From Micrococcales bacterium UBA7469 (GTDB taxonomy: Bacteria > Actinomycetota > Actinomycetes > Actinomycetales > Microbacteriaceae), in contig DLPB01000012.1 in NCBI GenBank assembly GCA_002479805.1, positions 1 to 15,319 of the forward strand: a DNA stretch of 15,319 nucleotides. Direction: 5' to 3'. Below are positions 1 through 6,447 of this stretch, piece by piece. The notes beneath the pieces are model-generated. The model did not search any database, was not told where the DNA came from, and was given only the letters and a program-made list of their open reading frames with translations. Numbering within the stretch: position 1 is the stretch's first letter; every line of letters starts with the position of its first letter. The translations under genes were made by a program, and so were the position numbers.

Positions 1-408
1 ATGGTTTGCGCTCGCGTTATCGGAAACGATGCCACCGTGACATGGGCCGGTGCGTCCGGAAACTTCGAGCTAAACGTGGCAATTCCGGTAATGGGCAACG
101 CCCTGCTGGAGTCGATTCGCCTGCTAGCAAATTCGATGCGGGTGTTGGCCGACAAGACCGTTGCAGGTCTTGAGGTAAACGTAGAGCGCTCCAAGGCGCT
201 AGCCGAGTCCAGCCCATCGATTGTTACCCCGTTGAACAAGTTCATAGGCTACGAGGCCGCAGCAAAGATTGCCAAGCACTCGGTAGCCAAGGGGCTCACT
301 GTGCGCGAAGCAACCATCGAACTGGGTTATGTCGATGGCGAGAAGCTAACCATGGAGCAGTTGGATAAGGCATTGGATGTCATGCCAATGACTCGACCAC
401 CGCAGTAA
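1..408 (+). CDS. fumC: Fumarate hydratase class II, C-terminal part (5' end outside window)
   Basis: Class II fumarase interconverts fumarate and L-malate in the cytoplasmic TCA cycle as a cofactor-free homotetramer. Only the last 135 residues are present. The first in-frame ATG coincides with base 1 and is simply where the window cuts the gene. The segment ARVIGNDATVTWAGASGNFE followed by LNVAIPVMGN is characteristic of the fumarase/aspartase superfamily just after its GSSxMPxKxNP signature, which must lie to the left. The rest (about residues 60-130) matches the small C-terminal domain, including SPSIVTPLNKFIGYEAAAKI and the GLTVREA stretch. The class II fumarase motifs favour fumC over aspartase or argininosuccinate lyase. 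The stop TAA at 406-408 overlaps the 3' end of the opposing prepilin peptidase gene by 29 bp, so no terminator fits between them. Confidence 0.95.
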   Translation: MVCARVIGNDATVTWAGASGNFELNVAIPVMGNALLESIRLLANSMRVLADKTVAGLEVNVERSKALAESSPSIVTPLNKFIGYEAAAKIAKHSVAKGLTVREATIELGYVDGEKLTMEQLDKALDVMPMTRPPQ

Positions 409-874
409 TGATTTGCCAGCTTGGTAAAAAAGCCGTCAGGTAAAAGCCAAGCAGCAGAAAAGGCCCCAGAGCGATGTGCTCTTTGGGGTCTTTTCGTTTA
501 ATCCACACCGCTAGTGCCAGCACGTTCGCCGCCATGAGACCAATCGCCAGCGAGATCGCGATCAGCCACGGCTCGTGCCATGCCAGCCAGCCATTTAGTG
601 AAACCAGTAGCTTCACATCACCCATCCCTAAGTCTGCAAATCGAGCAAGGAGCCAGCCGATTGCGAAGGTGAGCAGCATGGCCAGCAATGCTTGGAAAAG
701 CTTTTGCCACTGGCCAGTAATTGCCCCGTAGACCAGCAGGCAGCTTACGGTTACCGCGATCAGCGGCAGCGTGAATTGATTTGGAAGTCGATGTTCTTTC
801 AAGTCGATTGTCGCCAGCTGCCAGCTAAAAGCGATTAGGACCATCATCGGCAGCAACAGCAATAACTCAAGCAC
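380..874 (-). CDS. A24-family prepilin peptidase, minimal form without methylase domain
   Basis: This 164-residue polytopic membrane protein resembles type IV prepilin leader peptidases, which cleave the short leader of pilin-like proteins at the inner face of the membrane. Two catalytic aspartates are visible: D24 in ATIDLKEHRLPN and D86 in the GxGD motif GMGDVKLL (residues 83-90). The HIALGPFLLLGFY stretch near residues 133-145 fits the conserved final part of the family. About five or six hydrophobic segments span the protein. It lacks the N-terminal zinc/methyltransferase domain of full-length PilD, so it is a catalytic-core form like the TadV/CpaA enzymes. No pilin, Tad or competence gene is in the window, so its substrate cannot be inferred here. 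The start is GTG at 874, with a -10-like TAACTT exactly 6 nt upstream, pointing to a leaderless transcript. Its 3' end overlaps fumC. Confidence 0.88.
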   Translation of the reverse strand: MLELLLLLPMMVLIAFSWQLATIDLKEHRLPNQFTLPLIAVTVSCLLVYGAITGQWQKLFQALLAMLLTFAIGWLLARFADLGMGDVKLLVSLNGWLAWHEPWLIAISLAIGLMAANVLALAVWIKRKDPKEHIALGPFLLLGFYLTAFLPSWQIITAVVESLA

Positions 875-880
875 GCACCG

Positions 881-886
881 AAGTTA
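881..886 (-). promoter_or_regulatory. -10 element of leaderless promoter, prepilin peptidase gene
   Basis: The minus strand reads TAACTT (fits TANNNT), followed by six bases and the GTG start codon. There is no Shine-Dalgarno sequence, so transcription probably begins at or next to the GTG. No convincing -35 is visible. Confidence 0.5.
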
Positions 887-924
887 GCTATTTGGTGGCG
901 GCTGTGCTCGCCGCTTTCCACAAC

Positions 925-2295
925 CTAATCCAGCAGGTCTGTTACCAGGGCCGCAATCTCGCTTCGTTCGGAACGAGTCAGGGTGATGTGAGAGAACAGC
1001 GGTTGACCCTTGAGGGTTTCCACCACCGATGCAATGCCGTCGTGGCGACCAACTCGCAGGTTGTCGCGCTGGGCAACATCGTGAGTTAGTACCACCCGAG
1101 ACTTCTGACCAATTCTGGAGAGCATGGTGAGCAGCACATTGCGCTCAAGCGATTGCGCCTCGTCAACAATCACAAAGGTGTCATGTAGCGAACGCCCGCG
1201 GATATGGGTCAGCGGCAAAACCTCGAGGATGCCGCGGTTGAGCACCTCGTCAATTACCTCCTTGGAGACCAACGCTCCTAGTGTGTCGAAGACGGCCTGA
1301 GCCCAAGGGTTCATTTTTTCGGCCTCAGTTCCAGGCAGGTAACCCAGCTCTTGGCCGCCCACCGCGTAGAGCGGACGGAAGACCATGATCTTTTTGTGCT
1401 GTCGACGCTCAAGAACCGATTCCAAACCTGCACACAGCGCCAAAGCACTCTTACCGGTTCCAGCGCGACCACCCAAAGACACAATGCCAATCTCTGGGTC
1501 CAAAAGCGCATCGATAGCGAGTCTTTGCTCGGCGGAACGGCCGTGCAATCCAAAGACATCGCGGTCACCACGAACCAGCCGCACGGTCTTGGATTCACTA
1601 ACCCGACCCAGTGCACTTCCGCGCTCAGAATGAATAATCAAACCGGTGTTGATGGGGAGCTCTTTAGCCAGCTCGTGTACTAACTCTTCGGTGTCGTAGA
1701 GATCCGCCATCTCATCACCCGAGAGGTCTAGGTCGGCGACGCCGTTCCACTCGTCAGTGGCGAGTTCGTGCAGATACTCTTCGGCACGCATGCCGATTGC
1801 CGATGCCTTGACGCGCATTGGAAGGTCTTTTGAGACCACTGTGACATCAAAGCCTTCGCTCTTTAGGTTCGCTGCCACAGCCAGGATTCTGGAGTCGTTA
1901 TCGCCGAGCTGGAATCCAGTTGGCAAGATCGACTGGTCGATGTGATTTAGCTCGACCCGGAGCGTGCCGCCATCCCCAACCGAAACCGGAAAGTCCAAGC
2001 GCTCATGCTTTTTGCGCAGATCATCGAGATAACGCAAGGCTTTTCTTGCGAAGTAGCCAATTTCTAAATCATTACGCTTTTTCTCGAGCTCGTTGATCAC
2101 AACGATTGGCAAAACCACCTCATGCTCGGCGAATCGAAACATCGCCTTTGGATCAGAGAGCAACACCGAGGTGTCGATAACGAACGTTCGCACATCGGTT
2201 GCTTTGGGATTGGCTTTGCCTTGGCCACTCACCGCCTCAGGGGAAATTGTCTTAGAACTTGACGATTTTGACCTGGAGCTTGAGTTAGCTGGCAC
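925..2295 (-). CDS. phoH: PIN domain-PhoH fusion ATPase (PhoH2-like)
   Basis: This 456-residue protein joins an N-terminal PIN nuclease domain to a C-terminal PhoH ATPase domain, the arrangement called PhoH2 in mycobacteria, where it has been reported as a sequence-specific RNA helicase and RNase. PIN acidic residues are visible at D41 (FVIDTSVLLSDP), E69 (VINELEKKR), D132/D134 (GDNDSRIL) and D157 (VSKDLPMR). The PhoH domain has Walker A GRAGTGKS (276-283) and Walker B VIVDEA (375-380). The first 35 residues are low-complexity and Ser/Lys-rich, probably disordered. The start is GTG at 2295: AAGGAG lies five bases upstream (2301-2306), which decides it. A TAAATT -10 candidate at 2325-2330 would give a leader of about 20-25 nt. 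The gene lies between the prepilin peptidase and the prenyltransferase on the same strand. Its role here is probably RNA degradation or remodelling, by homology. Confidence 0.95.
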   Translation of the reverse strand: MPANSSSRSKSSSSKTISPEAVSGQGKANPKATDVRTFVIDTSVLLSDPKAMFRFAEHEVVLPIVVINELEKKRNDLEIGYFARKALRYLDDLRKKHERLDFPVSVGDGGTLRVELNHIDQSILPTGFQLGDNDSRILAVAANLKSEGFDVTVVSKDLPMRVKASAIGMRAEEYLHELATDEWNGVADLDLSGDEMADLYDTEELVHELAKELPINTGLIIHSERGSALGRVSESKTVRLVRGDRDVFGLHGRSAEQRLAIDALLDPEIGIVSLGGRAGTGKSALALCAGLESVLERRQHKKIMVFRPLYAVGGQELGYLPGTEAEKMNPWAQAVFDTLGALVSKEVIDEVLNRGILEVLPLTHIRGRSLHDTFVIVDEAQSLERNVLLTMLSRIGQKSRVVLTHDVAQRDNLRVGRHDGIASVVETLKGQPLFSHITLTRSERSEIAALVTDLLD

Positions 2296-2324
2296 TGGCT
2301 CTCCTTCTATGGGGACCTGATGCG

Positions 2325-2330
2325 AATTTA
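2325..2330 (-). promoter_or_regulatory. Candidate -10 element for phoH
   Basis: The minus strand reads TAAATT about 30 bases before the GTG start of phoH, leaving room for a short leader that carries the AAGGAG ribosome binding site. No clear -35 hexamer is seen, and read-through from uppS is an alternative. Confidence 0.3.
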
Positions 2331-2396
2331 CGCCTGACGTAATTCAATATCGTTGCGAGACACGCCCAAATCTTCGAGCATTATCAAACTGTTTAC

Positions 2397-3158
2397 TTAG
2401 CTCCCAAAGCGGCGATGCCGGCGCTGGAAATCGCGCAGTGCTCTGAGGAAATCCACCCGGCGAAAATCGGGCCAGAGCGCCTCGGCGAAGTAGAACTCGC
2501 TGTTGGCACTTTGCCATAGTAAAAAGCCGCTCAATCGTTGCTCACCCGAGGTGCGGATCAAAAGATCAGGATCCGGCTGCCCTCCGGTGTAGAGGTGTTC
2601 GGTGATCAGCTCGGGAGTTAGGAAATCAGCCAGCTGATCGATGGTGGTGCCCTGATCGGCATGCTTTTTCAAAATCGAACGCATCGCATCTGCGATCTCT
2701 TTGCGACCTCCGTAGGCAACGGCCAAATTCACGTGAGTGCCGGCATTATTGGCGGTTTGCTTTTCTACCTGCGCAAGTCTTTTAGCTGCGGATTCGGGAA
2801 GGCTCGCAACATCCCCCACCACCTGCAGTTTCCAGCGACCCTTGGCCTGCAGCTCCTCTGCCAAAGAAACAATGATCTCGATAAGGTCGGCAAGCTCTTC
2901 GGTGTGACGGCCCTTGAGATTATCGGTGGACAGCAGATAAAGCGTGACGTGGTCGATACCGATATCTGAGCACCAGCCCAAAAAGTCGATGATCTTTTTG
3001 GCTCCGGCCTGGTGGCCGTGCCCAGCCTTCTCGAGACCCTGAAGTGATGCCCAACGACGGTTGCCATCCACCATCACGCCGATGTGCTTTGGCAAATCTG
3101 CAGGGCGCAGTTTTGCCTCAATTTGCTTTTCGTAAAAGCGATAGAGAAGTTTCTGCAC
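2397..3158 (-). CDS. uppS: Isoprenyl transferase (cis-prenyl diphosphate synthase, UppS family)
   Basis: cis-Prenyltransferases condense isopentenyl diphosphate onto an allylic diphosphate to make the lipid carrier of peptidoglycan and glycan synthesis. The 253-residue length is typical. The catalytic aspartate is D31 in HIGVMVDGNRRWA (25-37). NLAVAYGGRKEI (144-155) and DPDLLIRTSGEQRLSGFLLW (196-215) are family signatures, ending in the SANSEFYF stretch. The usual FSTENWKR block appears as LSTDNLKGR (76-84), a variation I associate with actinobacterial members. Mycobacteria carry two such enzymes; the one next to hemolysin III and greA (Rv1086) makes short (Z,E)-farnesyl diphosphate, so a short-chain product is possible here. 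The GTG start at 3158 is supported by TAATCT ending 6 nt upstream and by the absence of a ribosome binding site. The gene is divergent from trhA across 53 bp. Confidence 0.93.
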   Translation of the reverse strand: MQKLLYRFYEKQIEAKLRPADLPKHIGVMVDGNRRWASLQGLEKAGHGHQAGAKKIIDFLGWCSDIGIDHVTLYLLSTDNLKGRHTEELADLIEIIVSLAEELQAKGRWKLQVVGDVASLPESAAKRLAQVEKQTANNAGTHVNLAVAYGGRKEIADAMRSILKKHADQGTTIDQLADFLTPELITEHLYTGGQPDPDLLIRTSGEQRLSGFLLWQSANSEFYFAEALWPDFRRVDFLRALRDFQRRHRRFGS

Positions 3159-3164
3159 GCGACA

Positions 3165-3170
3165 AGATTA
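3165..3170 (-). promoter_or_regulatory. -10 element of leaderless promoter, uppS
   Basis: The minus strand reads TAATCT, then TGTCGC, then the GTG start codon. The 6-nt spacing places the transcription start at or beside the GTG. No Shine-Dalgarno sequence and no good -35 are present. Confidence 0.55.
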
Positions 3171-3198
3171 TTGCAACTTACCTGCCGATTTATTGGCA

Positions 3199-3204
3199 TA
3201 GGGT
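3199..3204 (+). promoter_or_regulatory. -10 element of leaderless promoter, trhA
   Basis: TAGGGT fits TANNNT and ends seven bases before the ATG at 3212. This supports the ATG at 3212 over the in-frame upstream start at 3044, which lies inside uppS. Confidence 0.5.
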
Positions 3205-3211
3205 TAGCAAT

Positions 3212-3931
3212 ATGACGAATCTGCCAGACCCGCTGCACATTCCACTCTCGGAGCTAAAAGGCGCTGATCACAAGGACGAATTTCGCCCCTCTTGGCGCGG
3301 CTGGATTCACACTGGCGTGCTGCCATTTGTGGTGGCGGCTGGCGTGCTGCTGATTGTCTTCTCCGAGGGATGGGTCGCCAAAACGGCTGCGGCGATCTAC
3401 TTCGCGAGCTCAATTCTGCTCTTTGGAAACTCTGCGCTCTACCACCGCTTCAGGTGGCGACCGGGCATCAAGAAACTGCTCAAGAGAATCGACCACGCAA
3501 ATATCTTCTTGCTCATTGCCGGAACCTACACCCCGCTGAGCGTTTCCGCACTTGCGGCAGAAGACGGTAGCCTGCTGCTCACAGCGGTTTGGGTTATTGC
3601 AGTGTTTGGTGTGGGATTTAGGGTGTTTTGGATCAATGCACCGAGATGGCTTTACGTTCCGATTTACCTTGCCCTTGGCTGGGCGGCGGTTTTCTACCTG
3701 GGTGATTTCTTCGAGGCAAACTGGGTGGTAATGACCCTGGTGATCAGCGGCGGCCTGATGTACTCCGTGGGAGCCGTGGTTTATGGCCTAAAGCGACCCA
3801 ATCCCATCCCCAAGCACTTTGGCTTCCACGAGATTTTCCACGCTCTAACGGTTGCAGCATTTTTCTGCCACTGGGTGGCAGCGCTTATCGCAGGCCTCAG
3901 TCCGCTTCCGGGTTCGCTCGGTTCGGTTTAG
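3212..3931 (+). CDS. trhA: TrhA / hemolysin III family membrane protein
   Basis: This is a 239-residue seven-helix-type membrane protein of the hemolysin III/TrhA branch of the PAQR/CREST superfamily. The historical hemolysin name is not a reliable function; Bacillus TrhA is linked to membrane energy state. Family motifs with candidate metal ligands are SALYHR (74-79), RIDHANIFLLIAGTYTP (92-108), and HEIFHALTV (206-214) followed by H220 in FFCHW. Hydrophobic segments cover about 35-50, 57-73, 97-113, 122-139, 147-162, 172-191 and 209-228. The reading frame extends back to 3044, but that part lies antisense in uppS; the ATG at 3212 has a -10 element seven bases upstream. Its 3' end overlaps the convergent small membrane protein gene by 35 bp. 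Confidence 0.92.
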   Translation: MTNLPDPLHIPLSELKGADHKDEFRPSWRGWIHTGVLPFVVAAGVLLIVFSEGWVAKTAAAIYFASSILLFGNSALYHRFRWRPGIKKLLKRIDHANIFLLIAGTYTPLSVSALAAEDGSLLLTAVWVIAVFGVGFRVFWINAPRWLYVPIYLALGWAAVFYLGDFFEANWVVMTLVISGGLMYSVGAVVYGLKRPNPIPKHFGFHEIFHALTVAAFFCHWVAALIAGLSPLPGSLGSV

Positions 3932-4184
3932 TAGGTGGAGCTGGGCGCTCCGGCTTAGCCACCTCGAGGTTCATTAGCTCCTCTTCCGCCAGCTTCTGGC
4001 GAATCTCGGTTCGATAGCGATTGCGCCTAACCCTGCGGTTCATGTCAAAGAACAGACCCACCGCAGCCAGCGCTACGCCAAAGGTGGCAATGAATCCAAT
4101 GGTGCCGGGAGAGTTGTAAGTGTCATCTGGCACTGGAGTTGGAGTGGTGGTTGCCGCTAACAGCACACTGAGCAAGAAGTCCAT
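3897..4184 (-). CDS. Small single-pass membrane protein, conserved actinobacterial hypothetical
   Basis: This is a 95-residue protein of unknown function. It begins with a short hydrophobic stretch (MDFLLSVLLAA) and a Thr/Pro linker (TTTPTPVPDD). One clear transmembrane helix covers about residues 28-47 (GTIGFIATFGVALAAVGLFF). A basic segment follows (RRVRRNRYR, 50-58), then a charged Pro-rich tail, so the C-terminus should be cytoplasmic by the positive-inside rule. From memory, a small membrane protein (Rv1083) sits at the corresponding place between hemolysin III and DUF4307 genes in M. tuberculosis, so the gene looks conserved rather than spurious. The ATG at 4184 has GATACT six bases upstream. 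It is divergent from the DUF4307 gene across only 36 bp and overlaps trhA by 35 bp at its 3' end. Confidence 0.8.
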   Translation of the reverse strand: MDFLLSVLLAATTTPTPVPDDTYNSPGTIGFIATFGVALAAVGLFFDMNRRVRRNRYRTEIRQKLAEEELMNLEVAKPERPAPPTKPNRANPEAD

Positions 4185-4190
4185 GCCTCA

Positions 4191-4196
4191 AGTATC
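4191..4196 (-). promoter_or_regulatory. -10 element of leaderless promoter, small membrane protein gene
   Basis: The minus strand reads GATACT (one change from TATACT), six bases before the ATG at 4184. It occupies the zone where the -35 contact of the divergent DUF4307 promoter would fall. Confidence 0.4.
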
Positions 4197-4208
4197 CCTC
4201 ACCTGGCA

Positions 4209-4214
4209 TAACCT
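4209..4214 (+). promoter_or_regulatory. -10 element of leaderless promoter, DUF4307 gene
   Basis: TAACCT fits TANNNT and ends exactly six bases before the ATG at 4221. No Shine-Dalgarno sequence is present. Confidence 0.5.
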
Positions 4215-4220
4215 AGAGGC

Positions 4221-4616
4221 ATGGCAGAGCAAGAAAATGACCTATTAGCCCAGCGCTATGGCAAACAAGCCAAGCTCTCAAGGCGATCATGGCTTTGGAT
4301 CTCTGTCGCCGGCATCTCGGTTATGACCATCGGCGTGCTTATTGCCAGCATTGCAAATTACAACCCGGTACAGAGCCAGGACCTGGGGTTCTCAGTCAAA
4401 GGCCCAACCCAGGTGGTGTTGGAATTTGAAATCACCAAGCCACAGGATGCAACTGCCATATGCACGCTCGAAGCCCTTAATGAACAATTTGGGCAGGTTG
4501 GTTACAAGACCCTAGAAATTGGACCCCAGGAATCCGCCAAGTTGAGGTTGAGCGTGAGTATTAACACCACCGAGTTGGCCACCACGGCCTTGGTGGATGA
4601 GTGCCAGCTGAAGTAG
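4221..4616 (+). CDS. DUF4307 family membrane-anchored protein
   Basis: This 131-residue actinobacterial protein has no assigned function. The N-terminus (MAEQENDLLAQRYGKQ) is polar, followed by basic residues and one transmembrane helix at about residues 24-45 (SWLWISVAGISVMTIGVLIAS). The extracytoplasmic part of about 85 residues looks like a beta-rich small domain (LGFSVKGPTQVVLEFEITK onward) with two cysteines, C61 in the TAICTLEAL stretch and C128 near the C-terminus, which could form a disulfide. This layout matches DUF4307 proteins, which often lie next to greA in actinobacteria (Rv1081c next to greA in M. tuberculosis, from memory). The ATG at 4221 sits six bases after TAACCT, so the mRNA is probably leaderless. 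greA follows on the same strand after 53 bp and may be partly read from the same promoter. Confidence 0.82.
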   Translation: MAEQENDLLAQRYGKQAKLSRRSWLWISVAGISVMTIGVLIASIANYNPVQSQDLGFSVKGPTQVVLEFEITKPQDATAICTLEALNEQFGQVGYKTLEIGPQESAKLRLSVSINTTELATTALVDECQLK

Positions 4617-4669
4617 TATTTTGCAATCGCCCAGAATTGGGCACTCAAACCCCATCCAAGAAGTGAACT

Positions 4670-5176
4670 ATGACTGATTCCATGCTGCTGACCCAGGCTG
4701 CCTACGACCGCCTCAAGGAAGAGCTAACCCAGCTCATCACAGTTGGCCGTCACGAGATTGCCAAGCGAATTCAAGACGCGCGTGAAGAGGGTGACCTCAA
4801 GGAAAACGGTGGTTACCACGCAGCCAAAGAGGAGCAGGGCAAGATCGAGGCTCGCATCAACAAGCTGGAAGAAATCTTGGCAACCGCCGAGATCGGCACA
4901 GCCGACGCCAGCGACGGTGTGGTGAAGCAGGGGCTTTGGATCAAGTGCAAGCTAAATGGGCGCGATGCCGAGTTCTACCTCGGCTCCCACGAAATCTTCG
5001 AGGGCACCGAGTATGAGACTCAGATCGAGGAGGGTGACCTGGATGTCTACAGCCCCGACTCGCCAATTGGCCAGCAGGTAATGGGCAAAAAGGTTGGCGA
5101 CAAGGTTTCCTACTCAGCACCAAATGGCAAAGAGATTTCGGTAGAAATCGTTGCCGTTGAAAACTTCGAGTTCTAG
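4670..5176 (+). CDS. greA: Transcription elongation factor GreA
   Basis: GreA enters the RNA polymerase secondary channel and stimulates cleavage of backtracked transcripts. The 168-residue length is normal. The N-terminal coiled coil (about 8-76) carries the tip sequence AREEGDLKENGGYHAAKEEQ (38-57), with acidic tip residues D42 and E45 that hold the catalytic metal. The C-terminal FKBP-like domain (about 85-168) ends with the usual SPIGQQVMGKKVGDKVSYSA segment. The start is ATG at 4670 with only a weak purine stretch (AAGAAG) upstream; ATG at 4682 is a possible alternative. A short stem (GCCCA/TGGGC, 4629-4642) lies in the upstream gap. The stop TAG at 5174-5176 shares the palindrome CTAG with the stop codon of the convergent ilvA gene. 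Confidence 0.96.
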   Translation: MTDSMLLTQAAYDRLKEELTQLITVGRHEIAKRIQDAREEGDLKENGGYHAAKEEQGKIEARINKLEEILATAEIGTADASDGVVKQGLWIKCKLNGRDAEFYLGSHEIFEGTEYETQIEEGDLDVYSPDSPIGQQVMGKKVGDKVSYSAPNGKEISVEIVAVENFEF

Positions 5177-6408
5177 TCTTCGTGCAGCCTTGGGTTTAAC
5201 CCGGCTGCCTTAAGCGACTTCATGAGGTCCTTGCGGTGCTCTTTGCCCCTGGTCTCTACACTCAGGTTTAGTTCCACCTCGGAAATCTGCAGGCCATTGC
5301 CGTGTCTGGTGTGAAGCACCTCAACCACGTTTGCGTGAGCGGCCGCAACCGCCTCTGCGGTGCGGACCAACTGACCCGGACGATCTGGCAGCATCACGGA
5401 AATGTTGGTGTAGCGATCCGATGCCGCTAGTCCGTGGCGAATTACACGCTGCAGCAGCAGTGGATCGATATTTCCGCCTGACAGCACGATTGCGGTGGTG
5501 CCCTTGAGCTTTAGCTTTCCAGCCAAAACTGCGGCAACGCCCACCACTCCACCAGCCTCAACCACCAACTTGGAGCGCTCCATAACCATCAGCATCGCCT
5601 TCGCGATCTCGTCCTCGGAGACGGTAACCACTTTGTCGACATACTCTTCAACCAAATCAAATGGGATCTTGCCCGGCTTCGCCACGGCAATACCATCGGC
5701 AATGGTTGGTTGAATCTTGATTTCGGTTGGCTTACCGGCCTTAAGGGAGCCCGGCCAGCTGGCCGCCATCTCGGCTTGAACCGCATAGACCTTGACCTTG
5801 CGACCCAGCGCCTGAGCCTTGAGCTTGGCTGCGGTGGCAACTCCAGCGGTTAGCCCGCCGCCTCCGAGGCAAACCAGAATGTTGTCGACCTCGGGAAGCT
5901 GCTCCATGATTTCCAGAGCAACCGTGCCCTGCCCGCGAATGATATCTAGGTGGTCAAACGGCGGGATGAATACTGCGCCGGTCTCGGCAGTAAATTCTTT
6001 AGCAGCTGCCAAGGTCTCATCAAAGATAGCTCCGGTAAGCACTACATTCGCGCCGTAGCCCAATGTGGCCTCATACTTTGGAAGCGAAGCTCCAACCGGC
6101 ATAAAAATAGTGGCCTTGATGCCCAAGACCTTGGCTGCCAGAGCAACACCCTGGGCATGGTTGCCGGCGGAAGCGGCGACTACCCCCCTGGCCTTCTCGG
6201 CATCGGTGAGCTGGCTCATTAGGTTGTAAGCGCCGCGAAGTTTGTAAGCTCCGGTGCGCTGCAGGTTTTCACACTTGAACCAAACCGGTTGTCCAGTTAG
6301 CTCTGAAAGCCAGTGGCTCTCTAATACCGGGGTCTTTACCGCGATTGCGCGAACGTTCTCCAGGGCGTCATAAAACTCATTCAGCGTGGGAACTTTGGAG
6401 CTAACCAT
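5173..6408 (-). CDS. ilvA: Threonine ammonia-lyase (threonine dehydratase) with C-terminal ACT domain
   Basis: The enzyme deaminates L-threonine to 2-oxobutanoate with pyridoxal phosphate, the first step of isoleucine synthesis. The 411-residue form has a fold-type II catalytic domain (about 1-325). The Schiff-base lysine is K56 in CENLQRTGAYKLRGA, where Ala-Tyr replaces the common Ser-Phe before the Lys. Next come ASAGNHAQG (79-87) and the phosphate loop GGGGL (182-186). One ACT domain (about 335-407, ISVMLPDRPGQLVRT) suggests allosteric control, probably by a branched-chain amino acid. The frame extends to a TTG at 6414, but GAAGG at 6415-6419 lies six bases before ATG 6408, so I choose the ATG. 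It is last in the lemA-htpX-ilvA run, 39 bp after htpX. A catabolic role (TdcB type) cannot be excluded. Confidence 0.93.
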   Translation of the reverse strand: MVSSKVPTLNEFYDALENVRAIAVKTPVLESHWLSELTGQPVWFKCENLQRTGAYKLRGAYNLMSQLTDAEKARGVVAASAGNHAQGVALAAKVLGIKATIFMPVGASLPKYEATLGYGANVVLTGAIFDETLAAAKEFTAETGAVFIPPFDHLDIIRGQGTVALEIMEQLPEVDNILVCLGGGGLTAGVATAAKLKAQALGRKVKVYAVQAEMAASWPGSLKAGKPTEIKIQPTIADGIAVAKPGKIPFDLVEEYVDKVVTVSEDEIAKAMLMVMERSKLVVEAGGVVGVAAVLAGKLKLKGTTAIVLSGGNIDPLLLQRVIRHGLAASDRYTNISVMLPDRPGQLVRTAEAVAAAHANVVEVLHTRHGNGLQISEVELNLSVETRGKEHRKDLMKSLKAAGLNPRLHED

Positions 6409-6447
6409 TGGCAACCTTCAATCTCAAGGTGCTTCAAAGTCTAGCGA

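Noticed and set aside
3044..3211. Extended N-terminus of trhA starting at 3044
   Set aside because: It lies antisense within uppS, the added residues look non-native, and a -10 hexamer sits seven bases before ATG 3212.
4629..4642. Stem GCCCA/TGGGC as a terminator after the DUF4307 gene
   Set aside because: Only five base pairs and no T run follows; at most a minor structure in the greA leader.
6409..6414. TTG 6414 as start of ilvA
   Set aside because: The GAAGG ribosome binding site would touch the TTG directly; it is six bases from ATG 6408, the normal distance.
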